A stretch of 64,000 bases of DNA, taken from Lepeophtheirus salmonis. Lineage: Eukaryota; Arthropoda; Copepoda; Siphonostomatoida; Caligidae. The position numbers and the translations under genes are program-made. This document shows, one piece after another, positions 35,661 to 48,626 of this stretch (position 1 is the first letter of the stretch; each line of letters opens with the position of its first letter). Where the stretch lies: the NCBI RefSeq assembly GCF_016086655.4, contig NC_052140.2, positions 10,230,001 to 10,294,000 of the forward strand, written 5' to 3'. The notes under the pieces are model-generated. The model was not told where the DNA came from, made no database searches, and saw only the letters and a list, made by a program, of their open reading frames with translations.

Positions 35661-38585
35661 ACTCAAACGCCTTGATATGTCCTCAAAGTGCTGTATTTAA
35701 TATTATAAAAGACGAATTTCCAAGTAAAAACACGGATTTTCGAAGACAGTAAGATACGCAGCCTTTTACATTAAGATCCCCCGTTACAAGTATACAGAAT
35801 GAAAATACGATTGCAGACATTGTTCTATTTTTCGCATTATTGTCATGTAAATTCTACTCAACATATGGTTCAAGTTCAATAGCTTGTTGTCGTTCAGACT
35901 AGAAAGAAGAAACAAAGTTCACAATTATATTCGTCAAAAGGATTGAAATTGGCATTTTGTAAAAAAAATGAAATATGGAAATTTATCGGTATTTATTATT
36001 TTCTAACGATATTGGGATATTTCCGAGATCCCGTAATTTAAAAATTTGTTTCCCGGGAAATGAGAAACCATTGACGTACTTTGTCATAAATCTTTCTCCT
36101 TCTTCTTTAAGAAGAAAAGAAGGGAAAAAATAAGGCATAAAGAGTTTTTTTTAACCATTCCTTTTTTTCTTCATTTATTTATTTTATGCAACCATCATCT
36201 ACTAATAAATGTATCATTCCTATCTTGTCGCTATTATTATATATTTTTTGGAGAATAGAATTAAGAAAGGGAAAAGCTTATAAATCATAAGCATTTTTTT
36301 CATGTATGTCAAGACATACATAATGTGAGCACCCTTCAAGAAATATGTATATTGTGTCCCTCTCACAAAAAAAGAAGAGGTTTTGTGGAATGCTTTTTAA
36401 AGATGGTATTAAGAGGATCAGAACTGCTTCTTTGATTTCCGATGGATATTTCATTTTTTTCGACCCTAATAGGAAATTACTTTTTTTTATAATAAAATAA
36501 AGGTGTTTTTTTTCCTGCTCGCACAGGATTTCTTGAGCGAGTGGACTAATGCTCTACATCAGTACACAGTTGATATATATTCAAAGTAACGTTATTCCTA
36601 CTTTTTTCATTCATAAATCATGAGTTCAAGAAAAGGAGAAAAAAAACAATATGTGATGTAATTTATTTTAGCAACATTAGTTTGGAATATCAAAAAGATA
36701 TTATTTATTGTTATTTTAGTTCAAACATAATAATTTCATTTTTCATGAAAACTTCCAAGAGATATTCATTACCATTACAAATTTTAAGTACTTCAAAGTG
36801 TACTACTTAATTTGATAAGGTAGAGGGTGAGATACAGAAAAATAGAATTTATATTACAATAGTGGCCCGCTATTATATTAAATTGAAACAAAAGAAATAG
36901 GAAAAACAAAGAAAAACGACTTAAAAGCAAACAAATTAATCAAATTCACCAAACCATGATTACAAATTACAAAATTTACGAAAACATTGTTATAACGACC
37001 AAAAGTAGCATTTATTCTCAAGGACATTTTCAGAAGCATACTAAAAAAATTCATCAATAAAGTCTGTATAAACAGATTTGAAGCATTTTTTTATAAAATT
37101 TGGGGTACAGAAAATACCAGTTCACTAACAATGTGATTAAAAAAATAAGATTTATATCAGTGATGGGACGATTTCCCAATGCTGATTCTAGGAAATAATA
37201 TGCAAGTCCGATTTCATATTTGATTCCTCGGGTTAGAGCGTTCGAACTAGTATTGAGAAGGTATATAAGTCTATGTGCAGTCACACCTTTTTTGTTTTAT
37301 GCTCAATATGTAGTCTATGTAAGCTTTTTTTATAAATGACCATTGAGATCAAGTTCATCTATGAACATATATATGTAGTAGTAGACCTATTCAAAAATAT
37401 ATTTTTTTGAATTTTGATATGTTTATGCATTTTTCCGCATACTTTAAGATGTAAAAAGCTCGAAAATCTTTTGCTTTATGGATCTAAGTATGTTCTATAC
37501 CCTACCTCATCGGCTTTAATGTTTTCTAAAATGTATTTTTTGGTGATTTTGCGTAGTTTTTCGTAAAAAAAGTATATATAACATAGAACATGCCCTTGAT
37601 CGTCCAAAAATACATTAAACTAAAATATAACCATTTTTGAATAATACTTTTTATATATTTAATTATCTAAGTATTAAAATTGCACATACAATGAAGGTAA
37701 AGAGAAAAATCTGGTGGCACAGAATGCAGTACTAACATTTTAAACTCCCATCTGTCATTGTTATTTTCTCTTATATTTAGCCATTTTTTGCAGAAAAAAT
37801 AATCTTACACTTGCCTCAATTTCTTATATTTGAATAATTTCTCTAATACCAATTTGAAAATCAGAATGATATACCTTTTATTTCATTTAACATATTTTTT
37901 TAGACATTTATAAATAAAAACAGTGTATAGGAGATACTTAGATTCCTAAAAAAATGATTTTCTAGCTTTGTTGAGCCATTAGAGAAACAAGGAAAAAAGA
38001 TATGGACGATAAGATTGCAAATCAATGCCTTCACAAAATTATTACAAATGCAATGTTCCATTAATTATCAAATGCTTCAAAAATACTACACTAACAATTT
38101 ATTTAATATGTAATATGTTGAGCGAATAGAAAACTTAAAAGTAATTAAAAATAAAATCCTATTTTAAGATATCTACATAAATACGTCGTATTTGGACAAC
38201 ATACGAAATATTGATGGTGCTTTACCTCTAGTATAAGCATGACCTATACAAAAATAAAACTATTTTTGAATGTTCTACATACATGTGACATGATTGAATA
38301 ATTTGGGCATTAAAGGGTTAATACAGTTTTGTTTGTCATAAAATTTCTCTTGAGGAAATTGCCGCTTATTTCGGTGACACGCATAAATCAGATTATCTTT
38401 TGACCATGTCTCATGATATATTCACTTTACAAATTATGATTACTCTATTTATACATACTCGTAGAGAGTGGATACCTAAAAATAAAATTAAAATTGAATT
38501 ATGATTTATACCAGTTATTATTATTTACGACGTTTTACTACGCAACGAAACCAGACCTGAAACAAAAATGAAAAAGTTTTGTTTA
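35661..38585. other. Long AT-rich stretch without recognised genes
   Basis: About 2.9 kb without a supported frame or repeat. TTTCCCGGGAAA at 36050 is shared with 16186 and may mark an old dispersed repeat. Confidence 0.45.
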
Positions 38586-38588
38586 AAA

Positions 38589-39243
38589 ATGTCGGAGGAA
38601 CAACAAAACAGGCAAACCATGTGCAACATCCTCTAAGCCGTTAGCTCCCAAGAAGGATGCAGAGGCCGTTGACATCTTCAACCGGACTGCTTATAACAAA
38701 AAGAAGTTATTAACGCATCTATTATCCAGTTTATTTTATTGCTATTATTTTTTTTATTTTTGCTTTTATATTCAGTTAACTTTTTGTTTTATTTTAGAAC
38801 ACTTGTTCCCCGGTGCACCCCTCAATGTATTCAAAACTAATTATTATAAGTTTTGGGAAGGCCTTTATTCTTACTACGATTGTAATTATTTAAACTTTGT
38901 AAGAATTAGCCTCCGTTAACGTGGTTTAACACAAAAGAAGTCCATTACATCCCCCTAATAAAAATCAAAACTCCTGCAATAACAATATGGTGGATTTCTG
39001 GACTACCTCCATAGAGCCCTTCTCCAACACAGACCTCAACCCTCTGGACTTGGAGTTTCAGGTGTCTTGGAGAAGAATGTATGCCGCACCACCCATCCAA
39101 ATTAGGATTCGCTCAGAGCTGCTATCATGACAGCGTGGTATGCTATGGACACGACCTTTGTCGTCAAGTGCTGCTAATATGTTCCCCGGCGTGTCAAGTC
39201 TCTAACTGGTTGTGAAGGAGAACATATTGCATACAATATATAG
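38589..39243 (+). pseudogene. Mariner relic with deleted core (type C)
   Basis: An ATG at 38589 opens MSEEQQNRQTMCNIL; a frameshifted piece KDAEAVDIFNRTAYNKKK completes a short helix-turn-helix. AT-rich filler follows (38710-38985), then DLNPLDLEF and, in another frame, GVLEKNVCRTTHPN, DSLRAAIMTAWYAMDTTFVV and RRVKSLTGCEGEHIA, a mariner C-terminus ending near 39243. The first two catalytic regions are absent. Same subfamily as 53.33-53.72 kb (MCNLL, LDKNVCHTFNPN, YKGEHIE). Confidence 0.6.
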
Positions 39244-39919
39244 CTAAATATAGCATTTAAACAAATCACAATTTTTTCTGTTTTGTTTTTTCTTGATTCC
39301 TAAAAAAATCCCGATTTTTTTAGCTTAGTCATGCTCCTGGAAAATTTTGGTCCCCACTCTGTGCAAATAATTAATTTTTATTTTTTTAATGTCATAAGGG
39401 ATTGTTTGTATTTCATGTCATATCTAAAGTTGACATAATGACTTTTATCCTCTAAAAGTGCTTGCAATTATATTTATTTTTGTTTGTTTTAATATCATAA
39501 AATGAGACTTATTTACATGTCATAGACCGAGTGAAATCTTTTTTTTTTCTTCCAAGGCTATATGTTTTTTTATATATTTATTAGCTATAAAAAAGATATC
39601 CAAGGATGTGTATAGTAGGGTTTATCTACCAAATTCTCGTTTCCCCGGTTTTACACCTAGAGTTAATGCTTGGGAAATAATTATTTTTACAGGAAACCCT
39701 GCATTTAATCATTTCATAATATAAGCCTCAATTCTTATAACAACTCTATAGTCACACCAGGTCTACACCCTACCTATTTTTACCGTGTCACTACATTAAG
39801 CGAACTAACTAATTATTCAAATTTATAATTGTAACTAAATAAGAAATATAGTTTATGAGATCACCTTTCCCCGTTTCCCTTGCCTGACCGCTGACCACAG
39901 GTTTTACTGTATTTGCGTG

Positions 39920-40092
39920 AGTGGAGTGTCTTGGAGAGACCAATAAACGTGCACATAAAACTGTTGATTCATGTGGGCTTCCCTTTTCGAGACAGTGGAC
40001 AATACAGACAAGAAGTCCTCATCAATGCCTGTGCCTACCTCAGGGCCAGGTACGAGACTGTGGTTGAAGCTGGAGGTGGTCAGTTCGAGTGA
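39920..40092 (+). pseudogene. Mariner C-terminal tail
   Basis: The last ~45 codons of a mariner transposase: VLERPINVHIKLLI, then EVLINACAYLRARYETVVEA and GGGQFE with TGA at 40090. The family consensus here is NACAAFRPRLEAVIEAGGGHFE. One frameshift lies upstream of EVLINAC. Nothing of the catalytic core is visible. Confidence 0.6.
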
Positions 40093-41150
40093 CTTAGTTC
40101 ACTATGGATATCTATATGAAATAGCAAACTATATTTTTGATTTGCTGAATATATTTTGGGGAATGAATTGTAATATATTTTATTCTTAAATTTTCGGATT
40201 TAAACTCTATGGTCGTGGCAAGTATTTTCTTTTGGGATTGACAAGCTTGATATGACATGATTTATATATATTTATTCTTTATTTTTTAACAAAAATTATG
40301 AGCCTTATTCCTAGAAAAGACAATTTATATAACATATCTGTAATTATTACAACTTTTTATGGTCACAGATCTTACTTTTGTTTTTTGATGATTACTAAAT
40401 ATAAAAATCGGAGAAATTTGATCAATTCTGCAGTTTTTTGTAAAATATAATATAATTAGATGTTGGAGTTGAATTCATTTTCTTTATATAAATTATATAT
40501 TAATAATTATTATTTTCTATTGATTTAAAAAATAGATATCTCCTGGCATCCCGTACAAAGACAGTTTCCCGGTAAATAAGTAGGCCTAGTGTATATTTTA
40601 TATATAGCTAACTGTAATAAAATTTTACTGCAATTATTCTAATAAAAAGAATCATATTTGAGTTTTTTTAAGGAGTTGCAAAGTTTCTGCGTGACTGACG
40701 AATTTCAATGTTGAAAGCATTTACTTTTTTTTATTCTTCATCTTGACAAAAAAAAAAAAGATTATTCTTCTCAAAGTATTCTATACCTATATATCGGATG
40801 TATTTGAATAGATTTTTTTTGATAAAAACTAATAATTGAATTATTCTATGTATCACTAATAAATCAATAGGATTTGAATTGTAATGCAATTCTTACAATA
40901 GTTTTATGTTCGTAAAAGATTATTATTATGATATAGAATATTCCAGTCCTTTGTATATATATACATTTTTTCTATTTAGAGTCATAAATTAAATTTGAGA
41001 CGTGATTTTTTGTATGGATTTGATTTGATAAATGTTTTCGTCAACTTACTTTTTAATCATATTTCTTATTTGGCAAAAGTTTTTTCAAATAAAAAAAAGT
41101 TATCCATCTGGGCATTACCTTACTAACACAGAAATTTACACGGGAACAGG
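40093..41150. other. AT-rich spacer
   Basis: No gene recognised. CAGTTTCCCGGTAAATAAG at 40561 belongs to the recurring CCCGG-type string. Confidence 0.4.
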
Positions 41151-41647
41151 GACTTATGACCAAATTGGAGCGGTCTGCTAAGGTTTTTTTTTTTTCGACA
41201 GACGGAGTTTTTTTAACAAGCTTTAGTAAAGTTTTTGGAATTATAGCTGCTTCAGATATAAAGAAGATTGAATTTGCAAAGGGGGAACGTCGTTGTACCG
41301 TTACGATAATTTTCGTCAAAAACAACCTGAATGTCTAAAACGTCGCTAGAGATCGGTCTTGGGTTATGCAACAAGACTCGGCACCTTGTCATATCGCAGA
41401 AAGATCGCTCAAGTGCATGATTGAGCAATTCTATGCATTATTTGTGAAGGTACTATGACTCCAGAGGGCCGGATCATGAACTGATTGATTATTTTGCTAC
41501 GTTGGATCTTTAACAAATCGAACATACCATGACATCAAGAGGAAAATTACAACATGTCAATGAATTTCCTTGTCAAGCAAGACCTGCTCCTTCTTTTAGT
41601 CTCAGATCCCGGCCGTGATTGATGTTCGAGGTAAATACATCAAATGA
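41150..41647 (+). pseudogene. Mariner relic, second half
   Basis: WVMQQDSAPCHIAERSLKCM at 41360-41419 is the second catalytic region (QQDSAPCHTA). A degraded stretch follows with NRTYHDIKRKITTCQ, and then SQIPAVIDVRGKYIK with stop at 41645, matching the usual SRIEAVIDAEGGYIK end. The NPMDY region is unreadable. Upstream (41150-41340) there is an open frame of uncertain relation to the transposase. Confidence 0.6.
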
Positions 41648-42279
41648 GCTCTTTTTTCAACATTCGTATGAACAAGTAGTCAGGCAAAAAATATGTGGCC
41701 TCAGTGACAAATTAAAGATTTTAGAAAAATGCACCGATTTGATCTTTTATGAGATTAGATTTCATTATGTAAGACACTACGACTTTTTATTGGATCTTGG
41801 CATCCTCACTCAGTCCACAAGTCCACAGATCGACTCAGAGTCCCTCTCCTCCACTCCCTCTCTCTAATTAACCATAAGAGACAAACTCTCTATATCCTAA
41901 AATTATTTCCTTATTTTTGGAAAGTTGGAGTAATTGAAGTTAAACTTTTTCCTGTCGCTATCTCTATTTCGAGATAGAAAGAGAAACTATGATACGCAGA
42001 TAAACTTATAAAGTGCACCAATTAAAACTCTATTTGTTGTCGGCTGTCGATGTTTTTACTTTTGTCACTCTAACCCAAGGGTTGCCAAACTTTTTTAGCT
42101 CCTACTGAATAACGTAAAAAAAAAGACGAAATGTAGGGTTAGCGAGCCGATTGGAAACAAGACTTGAGATAAACAAAACTAATTGCACTGTCCAACAGCA
42201 AAAATGGTACAGAAACAGTATATGCTGTATTTAATAGAGTTTGATCCCTTCATTCTAAATATGACCGTATTTTTTCTCT
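41648..42279. other. Spacer with a hAT-like end
   Basis: AAGGGTTGCCAAACTTTTTTAGC at 42068 onward and GCGAGCCGATTGG resemble the tip and sub-tip of hAT elements. No partner end was found. Confidence 0.3.
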
Positions 42280-43019
42280 CATGGCCTTCCGGAAAAGGCC
42301 ATACATTTTTGTTGTCTTTGCTATTTTTAAGGTTCAAAGCTGTTTTAAGCCCTCGGTGTTGAAGATATGGATAAATGATTTTAATATATTTTAAAGCCGA
42401 ATGGTAAGAAATTCTAAAACGATTTTTAAAATGTCTGCATCATACTTTTACCTCGAATTATCTTTCTTTAAATGGTTTTTATTCAGAGGCACATAGCTTC
42501 AAGATGAATATATTCAAAAAGTTTAAAAATATCTCATTGGATTGCTGAAAGTATGAACACTAATTTTAAATAAAAGAGACTCTCCAAAAACGCTCTATAT
42601 CGTTGTCAATTTGAGATAAAGCTCCGACAATATTTCAAGGAAAAAACTCATTAATAAATTTATCTCATAATAAAAGTCCGTTAGTATTCATATAGGAAAC
42701 TTACAAGTAAGGCTCTATCTGTACTGCACCTCTCCTATATGATGAAATTTATAATGATGTCGTAGTCCCTCGAATGGAAACACTGTGAATAGTTTATCTT
42801 TTCAAAAGTATCTGTATATTAAGGTATCTGCAATACCGACTAAACTTAGTGGTTCAATTAGAAGAAGTTCATTTCAAAGCACTTTAATAAAATCAAAGGC
42901 ATTAAAAAATACCATGTTTTTATATTGGTGTTTTTTTTTTCAACATATCCGGGTGTGGTAAAGATGAAGGAGTGGTCCAACAGTGAAGAAATTAAATCAC
43001 TGAATTTATTTTAAATAAA

Positions 43020-43465
43020 GAATATCAGCTGAGAAATTGCCTACGAGTATCCCTGATATATATCCATGTGAGGAAGCGTCATTACCGGATGAAAGGAAGC
43101 AATACATGGAAAAACATATAGCTCCTCTGATTAATTGCCAACAAAAGAGGGTCAAGTTTATAGGTCCTCTTATGGATACTCTTCTAGTCACATTTTTTCT
43201 TTAAGTGAATCAACTCTTTATACTAGTCGTCATACTGAATCAACTCATCTTCTTACTTCAAGTCCTTCTGCATCAAGTCATCTTCCAAGTCCTATTCCTC
43301 TTAAATCAAATTTTTTTTTTTAAATGTTTTGATTTTTATGACTGCTCTTCATATACAAAATGTTTAAATAAAGATATGGTTAAATTTAAAAAGTGCAAAT
43401 ATTGTCAAAATAAGTATTTAAAAAAGATATGTAAACAATTTATTTGTGATTCAATGGGTAATTAA
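43020..43465 (+). pseudogene. Frames of unknown function inside the 42.3-43.75 kb unit
   Basis: A stop-free stretch (about 43020-43203) reads ISAEKLPTSIPDIYPCEEAS, then DERKQYMEKHIAPLINC and IGPLMDTLL. An overlapping frame is serine-rich (YSSSHIFSLSESTLYTS). A later frame (to the stop at 43463) is cysteine-rich: CSSYTKCLNKDMVKFKKCKY, then CQNKYLKKICKQFIC, arranged like a small zinc-binding module. I cannot join these with confidence or name the family. Confidence 0.25.
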
Positions 43466-43491
43466 AGAAATCGTATTTCGTAGAGATAGAA

Positions 43492-43652
43492 ACAAAGACA
43501 GAGAAGAAGAAAAGAGATAGAAACAAAGAGAGAGAAAAAGAAAAAGGATTTGCTTAATGTTATAACAAATTGAATAATATATATTTTCTTCTTCCCCTTT
43601 TTCTTTTTATCTCTCTTTTTTTTCTATTTCTTTTCTTCTTCTCTCTCTTTGT
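43492..43652. repeat. Purine/pyrimidine long hairpin
   Basis: Left arm 43492-43547 (ACAAAGACAGAGAAGAAG...) and right arm 43596-43652 are reverse complements with about six differences over 56 bases, around a ~48-base AT-rich loop. The left arm is almost pure purine. Confidence 0.8.
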
Positions 43653-43750
43653 ATAATCTTCAACACCAAGGGCCTAAAATAGCTTTGAACCATAAAAATA
43701 CCTAAAAATAGCAAGAAATTTTGTTCCCTTTCAAAACAAAACCATCTCAG

Positions 43751-44839
43751 ATACCCTTGGACTCAATCAGATAGTAACCTATGTCGCTGGAGACATGTTT
43801 TATTTTTCTGTGTGCAAATAGCTCAATGGGTTGTGGCTCTATGCTGCTCCATATTTTATAGTCTTTTTTTTTTTTTTTTTTTTGGGGGAGGGGGGTACTT
43901 TTTGTTGGCGACTTTCAAATGCAATTGCCTCATATATAGCTCAAAATATATACACCTATCATAAATCAAAGGTGTACAATCTAAAATACTGCTATATTTT
44001 AGGTGGAGGGTCCTGTATTGCGATGGAATATGATAAAATCGTTAATTTACGTCTATTTTCACTGTATCTTTTATGATAACTTGCATAGATATCCGGATTT
44101 ACTTATAACATACCCATGAATTAACTATTACAAGTAACGTTTGGAATAAGTGCAATACATTTTTAGGAGTATTTATTCACTTTCTTCATTGTCAATTATA
44201 CTCTTTATCATTTTGAAGGATTTAATTAAAAATGAAGGTAAGTAGTAGTCCATTAAATTATTTTCAGAATACAGACGATGTTTACAAAAAGTACATAGGT
44301 ATGTGAGAGTTAAAATAACTCATTTCATTAAATATTAGGTGGAGCAAAAAAATATTATCGTGGGTAATGGTCTGACTTTGATCATAAAAAACTCTTTAAA
44401 AACTTATTAAAGATGTTTTTACAGTTTAGAAAAAAAAGACTGTTTTGAAGTTGAGTTGACAAGTGCCATATTTTTTCATAGTTGATAATATAAAGAGTGC
44501 TGTTTTTTTTTTGTTTTTCAAAGCAGATATTATTGTTCGTCCAATGTTGAAAAGAAAACAGATAGAAGTATACAATGTTATCATTAGTTTGTGTGCCCAT
44601 GAATGACAAAATGAATTTGGCAGTTCTTAATAAAGGACAGAAGCCCCTTTTAGAAGGACATTTTAGCTCTAAAAACTTATAAAGGTGACGATACTCAGTT
44701 TTACTTCTTGTTTTTTCTTTCTTTTTAAATCGATTCTTGTACTAACAGTTCTAAAGACCGGTTCTAAGGACCAAAATGACTTGTTCTCACAATAAATAAA
44801 TAAGGACCGCGACAACCCTCATGAAGGCGGAGTAACATT
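43751..44839. other. AT-rich spacer with a T20 run
   Basis: T run at 43864-43883 followed by G5AG6. No gene recognised. Confidence 0.4.
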
Positions 44840-45080
44840 TATGATGAATTGTGGGGGAGTTATAAAGGTAAGTCCTTATTGAACTCAGAGTACAATCCAG
44901 GATCAATATTGTAGTTATTTCCTTCTTTACTGAATATGGGGTGGAATTTGTCTTTATTCCTTGCTTGCAGCTAATTTATTTTAAAGTTATGACAGTTATA
45001 CTGCTGCCTTTCCAATGATTCTTCAAATTTTTGGCGTTACCATGTTATTTTTTTATTTTTACATGACAACATATCATAAC
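44840..45080 (+). repeat. Dispersed repeat R1
   Basis: TTATTGAACTCAGAGTACAA, CCAGGATCAATATTGTAGT and TTACCATGTTATTTTTTTATT correspond to the copies at 50840-51210 and 14127-14345. Confidence 0.55.
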
Positions 45081-47390
45081 TTATACAACTTATCCATTGC
45101 AAGTTTAACACTTATATGGAAAGCAAAATAAATTAATAATTATTATTGATTCAAAAGGGAATTATACTTTGAGAGTTCATTTTCAGTTGTTGTTTTTTTT
45201 GAGAAAATCAAGAAACATATGGCAAATATTTATTAAATATATATGCAATCTAAATGGCACCCAACATGTAGTTTCCATCCCACTTTCTACCAGAACAAAA
45301 TGTTTGGTAATCATGCTTAAGGTATGACTATAATCTGTCTCTGTTGGATGGATAAATGTTCAGTAAATAAGTCATAAAATATGATCAATATACCATACTA
45401 CCCATTTGTAATTCTATTTAAAGTATTGTAATTTGGGAAAGTTTGATTTGATTAACCCTTTGTTATTTTCTAGGGAGTTTAAAGGAAGGCTAGCTGTCTC
45501 AAATACTCTGAACAACCTTTCTTTAGACATAAAAAGTTATACAAAACCTATCTAAGTACTCAGACTGGATGAAAAAAATAATTAATATTACTGTGAATAT
45601 CATTCAACGCCTTGTAAGGGGCTTCGTTTAGGATTTTCCTGCAAATATTTTTATTGGTTTAACAGAATTTCAAATAATTTGATCAGATTTTGCTGCCAAA
45701 ACAGTTCATTCAATGTTGTTAATCAATTGAATGGCTTTTGTTTGTTGCAAAAGTAATTTTGGACAGTATAAGCCTGTTACAGAGCATATGCTACGCCTTT
45801 GAATGCAATTTTGACTTTGGTCCTGAGAAAAACTTTCCAAGAGCCAACATAGAATCCTTTTATCAGCTATGTAAAGAGAAAACCTTTGTATCTTCCAACT
45901 GCTTTCGTTATTATTGCTATAAAAAAAATGTTATGCTGTCTTCCGACAAAAAGTGTTCGAATAATTGGTACTCTCTGGTACATCCGAAGTGGGTCGAAGT
46001 TTCTTTTCTTATGAACATCGCAAGTCTTGTTCTTGCCACAATAAATAATCAATTTCTAACCCATTGTAAATAATTAAAACCTCATTATCAATCTGTTGTT
46101 GTTTTTATAAATGATAATTTTAAGTTTTATATATGCAAAAGATGGTAACCAGGGTAAATTATTGCCTGAATAATGCTGCATATCTCAAAAATAGTTATTA
46201 TGAATAATTCGATCAGCCAATCAGAGAGTTGACTTGCTAATTTCAATCCATAGAATATCAATCCTAGAATAAACGGATTTTGTCATAAAACTCTAAGAAA
46301 ATTAACTATTTTTGAGGTTAATCATGAATGTTTAGTGCATATTTTATTAAAAAAGCTAAAATTAAAACATAAAAAAAGGTTAATTCAAACTTCTATAAAA
46401 ATGTAATATAATTAAAATAAGGAATTTACAGGTATCAGAAATGAACTCATCACTCCACCTTATTGTTAACTAATAACTTGATCAAAATACTTGAGTTATT
46501 GCATCTGGGTAGATGCAAGACATGCAACTTTGTTATACGCCTTGTAAATAAATAACTTTTCCATTGATTATCAATTAAAATATAACAAACTTAACCATGC
46601 AAGGACTATAATACCTAAGACTTGCTTTTGATTGTACCTACAGGGGGGGGGGCAGAAGTATTGGGACATTTTTTTAATTTTTTGTTTTTTTAATCTAGTG
46701 CGTCTATTTTGTGTGGGAGATGCTCATTTATTTTACATACATAATGGGTAATGTTATGTACTTTTTTACATTAAAAAAATAGGTATTAATGAAAGTAGAT
46801 AGAATATCTTATATGAAGATGCCTCATAATGAACAGGGTGAGTAAGAAGGAACCATCACAAATCCTAGAATGGACATAACGTAGAGTGTACAAAAGCAAA
46901 TCATACTGTTTTGCATATTATTATTTTTCTTTATTTGCAATAATTCAGTATTATTAGACAGTCAGATTACTTCAACTTTAAAAAAAAAAGTGATGCAACA
47001 TATTTCAAATAAAAACATCTACAAAAAATAAAAAGCGAGGGGAGAAAATAAATATAAAACCTCACCTAAAAAACATAATCAAAAGACAATATTTTACAAA
47101 TTAGTAAAATAATCATCAATAATATATGTAAACGGATATTTCATGAAAATTTCAGAAAAATTAAAGTATACCATGTTTGAAATTTTTAATGTCAAAGATT
47201 TGACCTCGTGACCTCAAGGTCAAAGAGACATTTTATTGGATAATATTAAAGAATATATAATAATTAATGTGTCAATATCTATCTAATCACGTTTAAATTA
47301 GTTGAATATCATTAAAAACACAAGAAAAGTAGCCATTTAAAAACATGGGTGCTGGCCTAGAGGTTTTAACTTTAAGTGCCTCTAACTCTT
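45081..47390. other. AT-rich stretch with isolated transposon tips
   Basis: TACAGGGGGGGGGGCAGAAG (46640 onward) and ACAGGGTGAGTAAGAAGG (46835 onward) look like Tc1/mariner termini. A 111-codon frame at 45738-46073 without a proper ATG is cysteine-containing but unrecognised. No other support for a gene. Confidence 0.3.
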
Positions 47391-47523
47391 GATATGGAGG
47401 TCAAAGAAAACTAAAATTGTAAATTTTTGAGTTTCTGTTCAACATTAAGCTATATGCAAAATATCAAAAAAATCGGAGATGGTGCTGTCTGACGAGTGAT
47501 CGATTTGACGTGGAATGACCCAA
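47390..47523. repeat. Repeat end with GTGGAATGACCC tip
   Basis: GGAGATGGTGCTGTCTGACG and GATCGATTTGACGTGGAATG-ACCC form a less AT-rich edge that abuts the LINE fragment. It looks like the terminus of an interspersed element; the partner was not found. Confidence 0.3.
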
Positions 47524-47895
47524 TAGGGATATGAAATCCTTACAATATGTTTCACCCATATTAAAATCTCCAACCATAATAATATTTTCTTTTTCAGGGT
47601 ATTAAGTTCATATCACTCAAGTTTTTTGCTAGGAACTTTGAACCATACATAATAGGACGCAACCCCTATAATGTGTTTTGGATTTCTCGGTCTGTTTAAT
47701 GATATTGTGAGCAAATTACCATCCTCCGTTCTTTCTATCTAATATGCATCAAAATCTTTCAAGGTCAATGTCCCACACCCATACCCAATAGGGTATCCAT
47801 GTTGAGCTTTAACTGCACTGGAGTACCAAACTCTATATTTATCACTCACAAAATTCCATTCGTAATCACTCCTTATTCTACATTGGGGTAATTTT
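47515..47895 (-). pseudogene. LINE-type endonuclease fragment
   Basis: Minus frames read CRIRSDYEWNFVSDKYRVWY, AVKAQHGYPIGYGCGTLTLK, TEDGNLLTISLNRPRNPKHI and then IIMVGDFNMGETYCKDF. The GDFNMG motif after a strand of hydrophobics is the signature of the apurinic/apyrimidinic-type endonuclease of non-LTR retrotransposons. Stops and one frameshift break it. Upstream (to about 48345) frames such as CPFCAMETSW and DANGKSLPITEEVVSEKKQ may be the preceding part of the same element, but this is weak. No reverse transcriptase is present. Confidence 0.5.
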
Positions 47896-48394
47896 TTTAA
47901 ATTAAAATATTTAAGCAATCTCCCTTTCTTTTTTTGGAAAGATTATCGCTTATGTTCAACTGTATTAGTCTGATAGGCATTAAATACTTTTATGTTTTTT
48001 ACTTGCCCCACCCTTTCTCTACGTTGTTTCTTATTTCTGAATCACATTCATATATTGTGTCTGCCCCTCCCTCTAGTATGTTGTCTTGTGGGGCCTTCTT
48101 CTCCCTTTTAAAGTTATCTGTAATATTTTCTGGGGTTGAGGTTTTCTTTCTGTGTTTTTTTCTTCCACAAAGGTGATTGATGTATTCATATCGTCATGTA
48201 TTTGTTATGTTCTTCCTTCTGTTTCTTTTCACTAACTACCTCTTCTGTAATTGGGAGGGATTTTCCATTAGCGTCTTTTCTATACTCTGATGGACTTTTC
48301 AATCTAGAGTCTCCCCTCTTTTTTTATCGACCAGCTGGTCTCCATTGCACAAAATGGGCACAAAAATTATAAAGCTGTAATCAAGATGGTAACA

Positions 48395-48626
48395 AAAAGT
48401 AGATCTTACAAAGACCTCTAGTGCTGTTCTCCAAACTTAAATTACCACTCTGTGGAACCCGTTTTGAGTATATTGAATCCCTAAAATAAAATTTGTTGAA
48501 GGAGGTAAAGCTATGACAAAAAGCACCTATAAAAAATGTTATGAGGACTGGAAAAAACGTTGGCATATTTGTATTGCAACCAATCGAGATTACTTTGAAG
48601 GCGACAAAATAAATTTCAATGATTAA
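48395..48626 (+). pseudogene. Mariner-type C-terminal tail (SETMAR-like group)
   Basis: Plus frames give FSKLKLPLCGTRFEYIESLK, then in another frame MTKSTYKKCYEDWKKRWHIC and IATNRDYFEGDKINFND with stop at 48624. The order and the YFEGDKI ending are typical of mariner transposases whose C-terminus reads KCYEDWKKRWHKCIAANGDYF. Two stops or frameshifts; catalytic core absent. Confidence 0.7.

Larger units (their letters stand above)
42280..43750. mobile_element. TIR-bounded unit of unknown type
   Basis: The sequence at 42318-42362 (GCTATTTTTAAGGTTCAAAGC, CTCGGTGTTGAAGAT) is repeated inverted at 43653-43716 with about 85-90 percent identity. Weaker similarity extends outwards to about 42280 and 43750. 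The interior shows a 60-codon frame and a cysteine-rich frame on the plus strand, and a long purine/pyrimidine hairpin against the right arm. No known transposase motif is seen. Confidence 0.45.

Noticed and set aside
45738..46073. 111-codon plus frame with several cysteines.
   Set aside because: No ATG at its start, no motif, and cysteine/phenylalanine-rich composition expected from TTT/TGT-rich DNA. An exon cannot be excluded.
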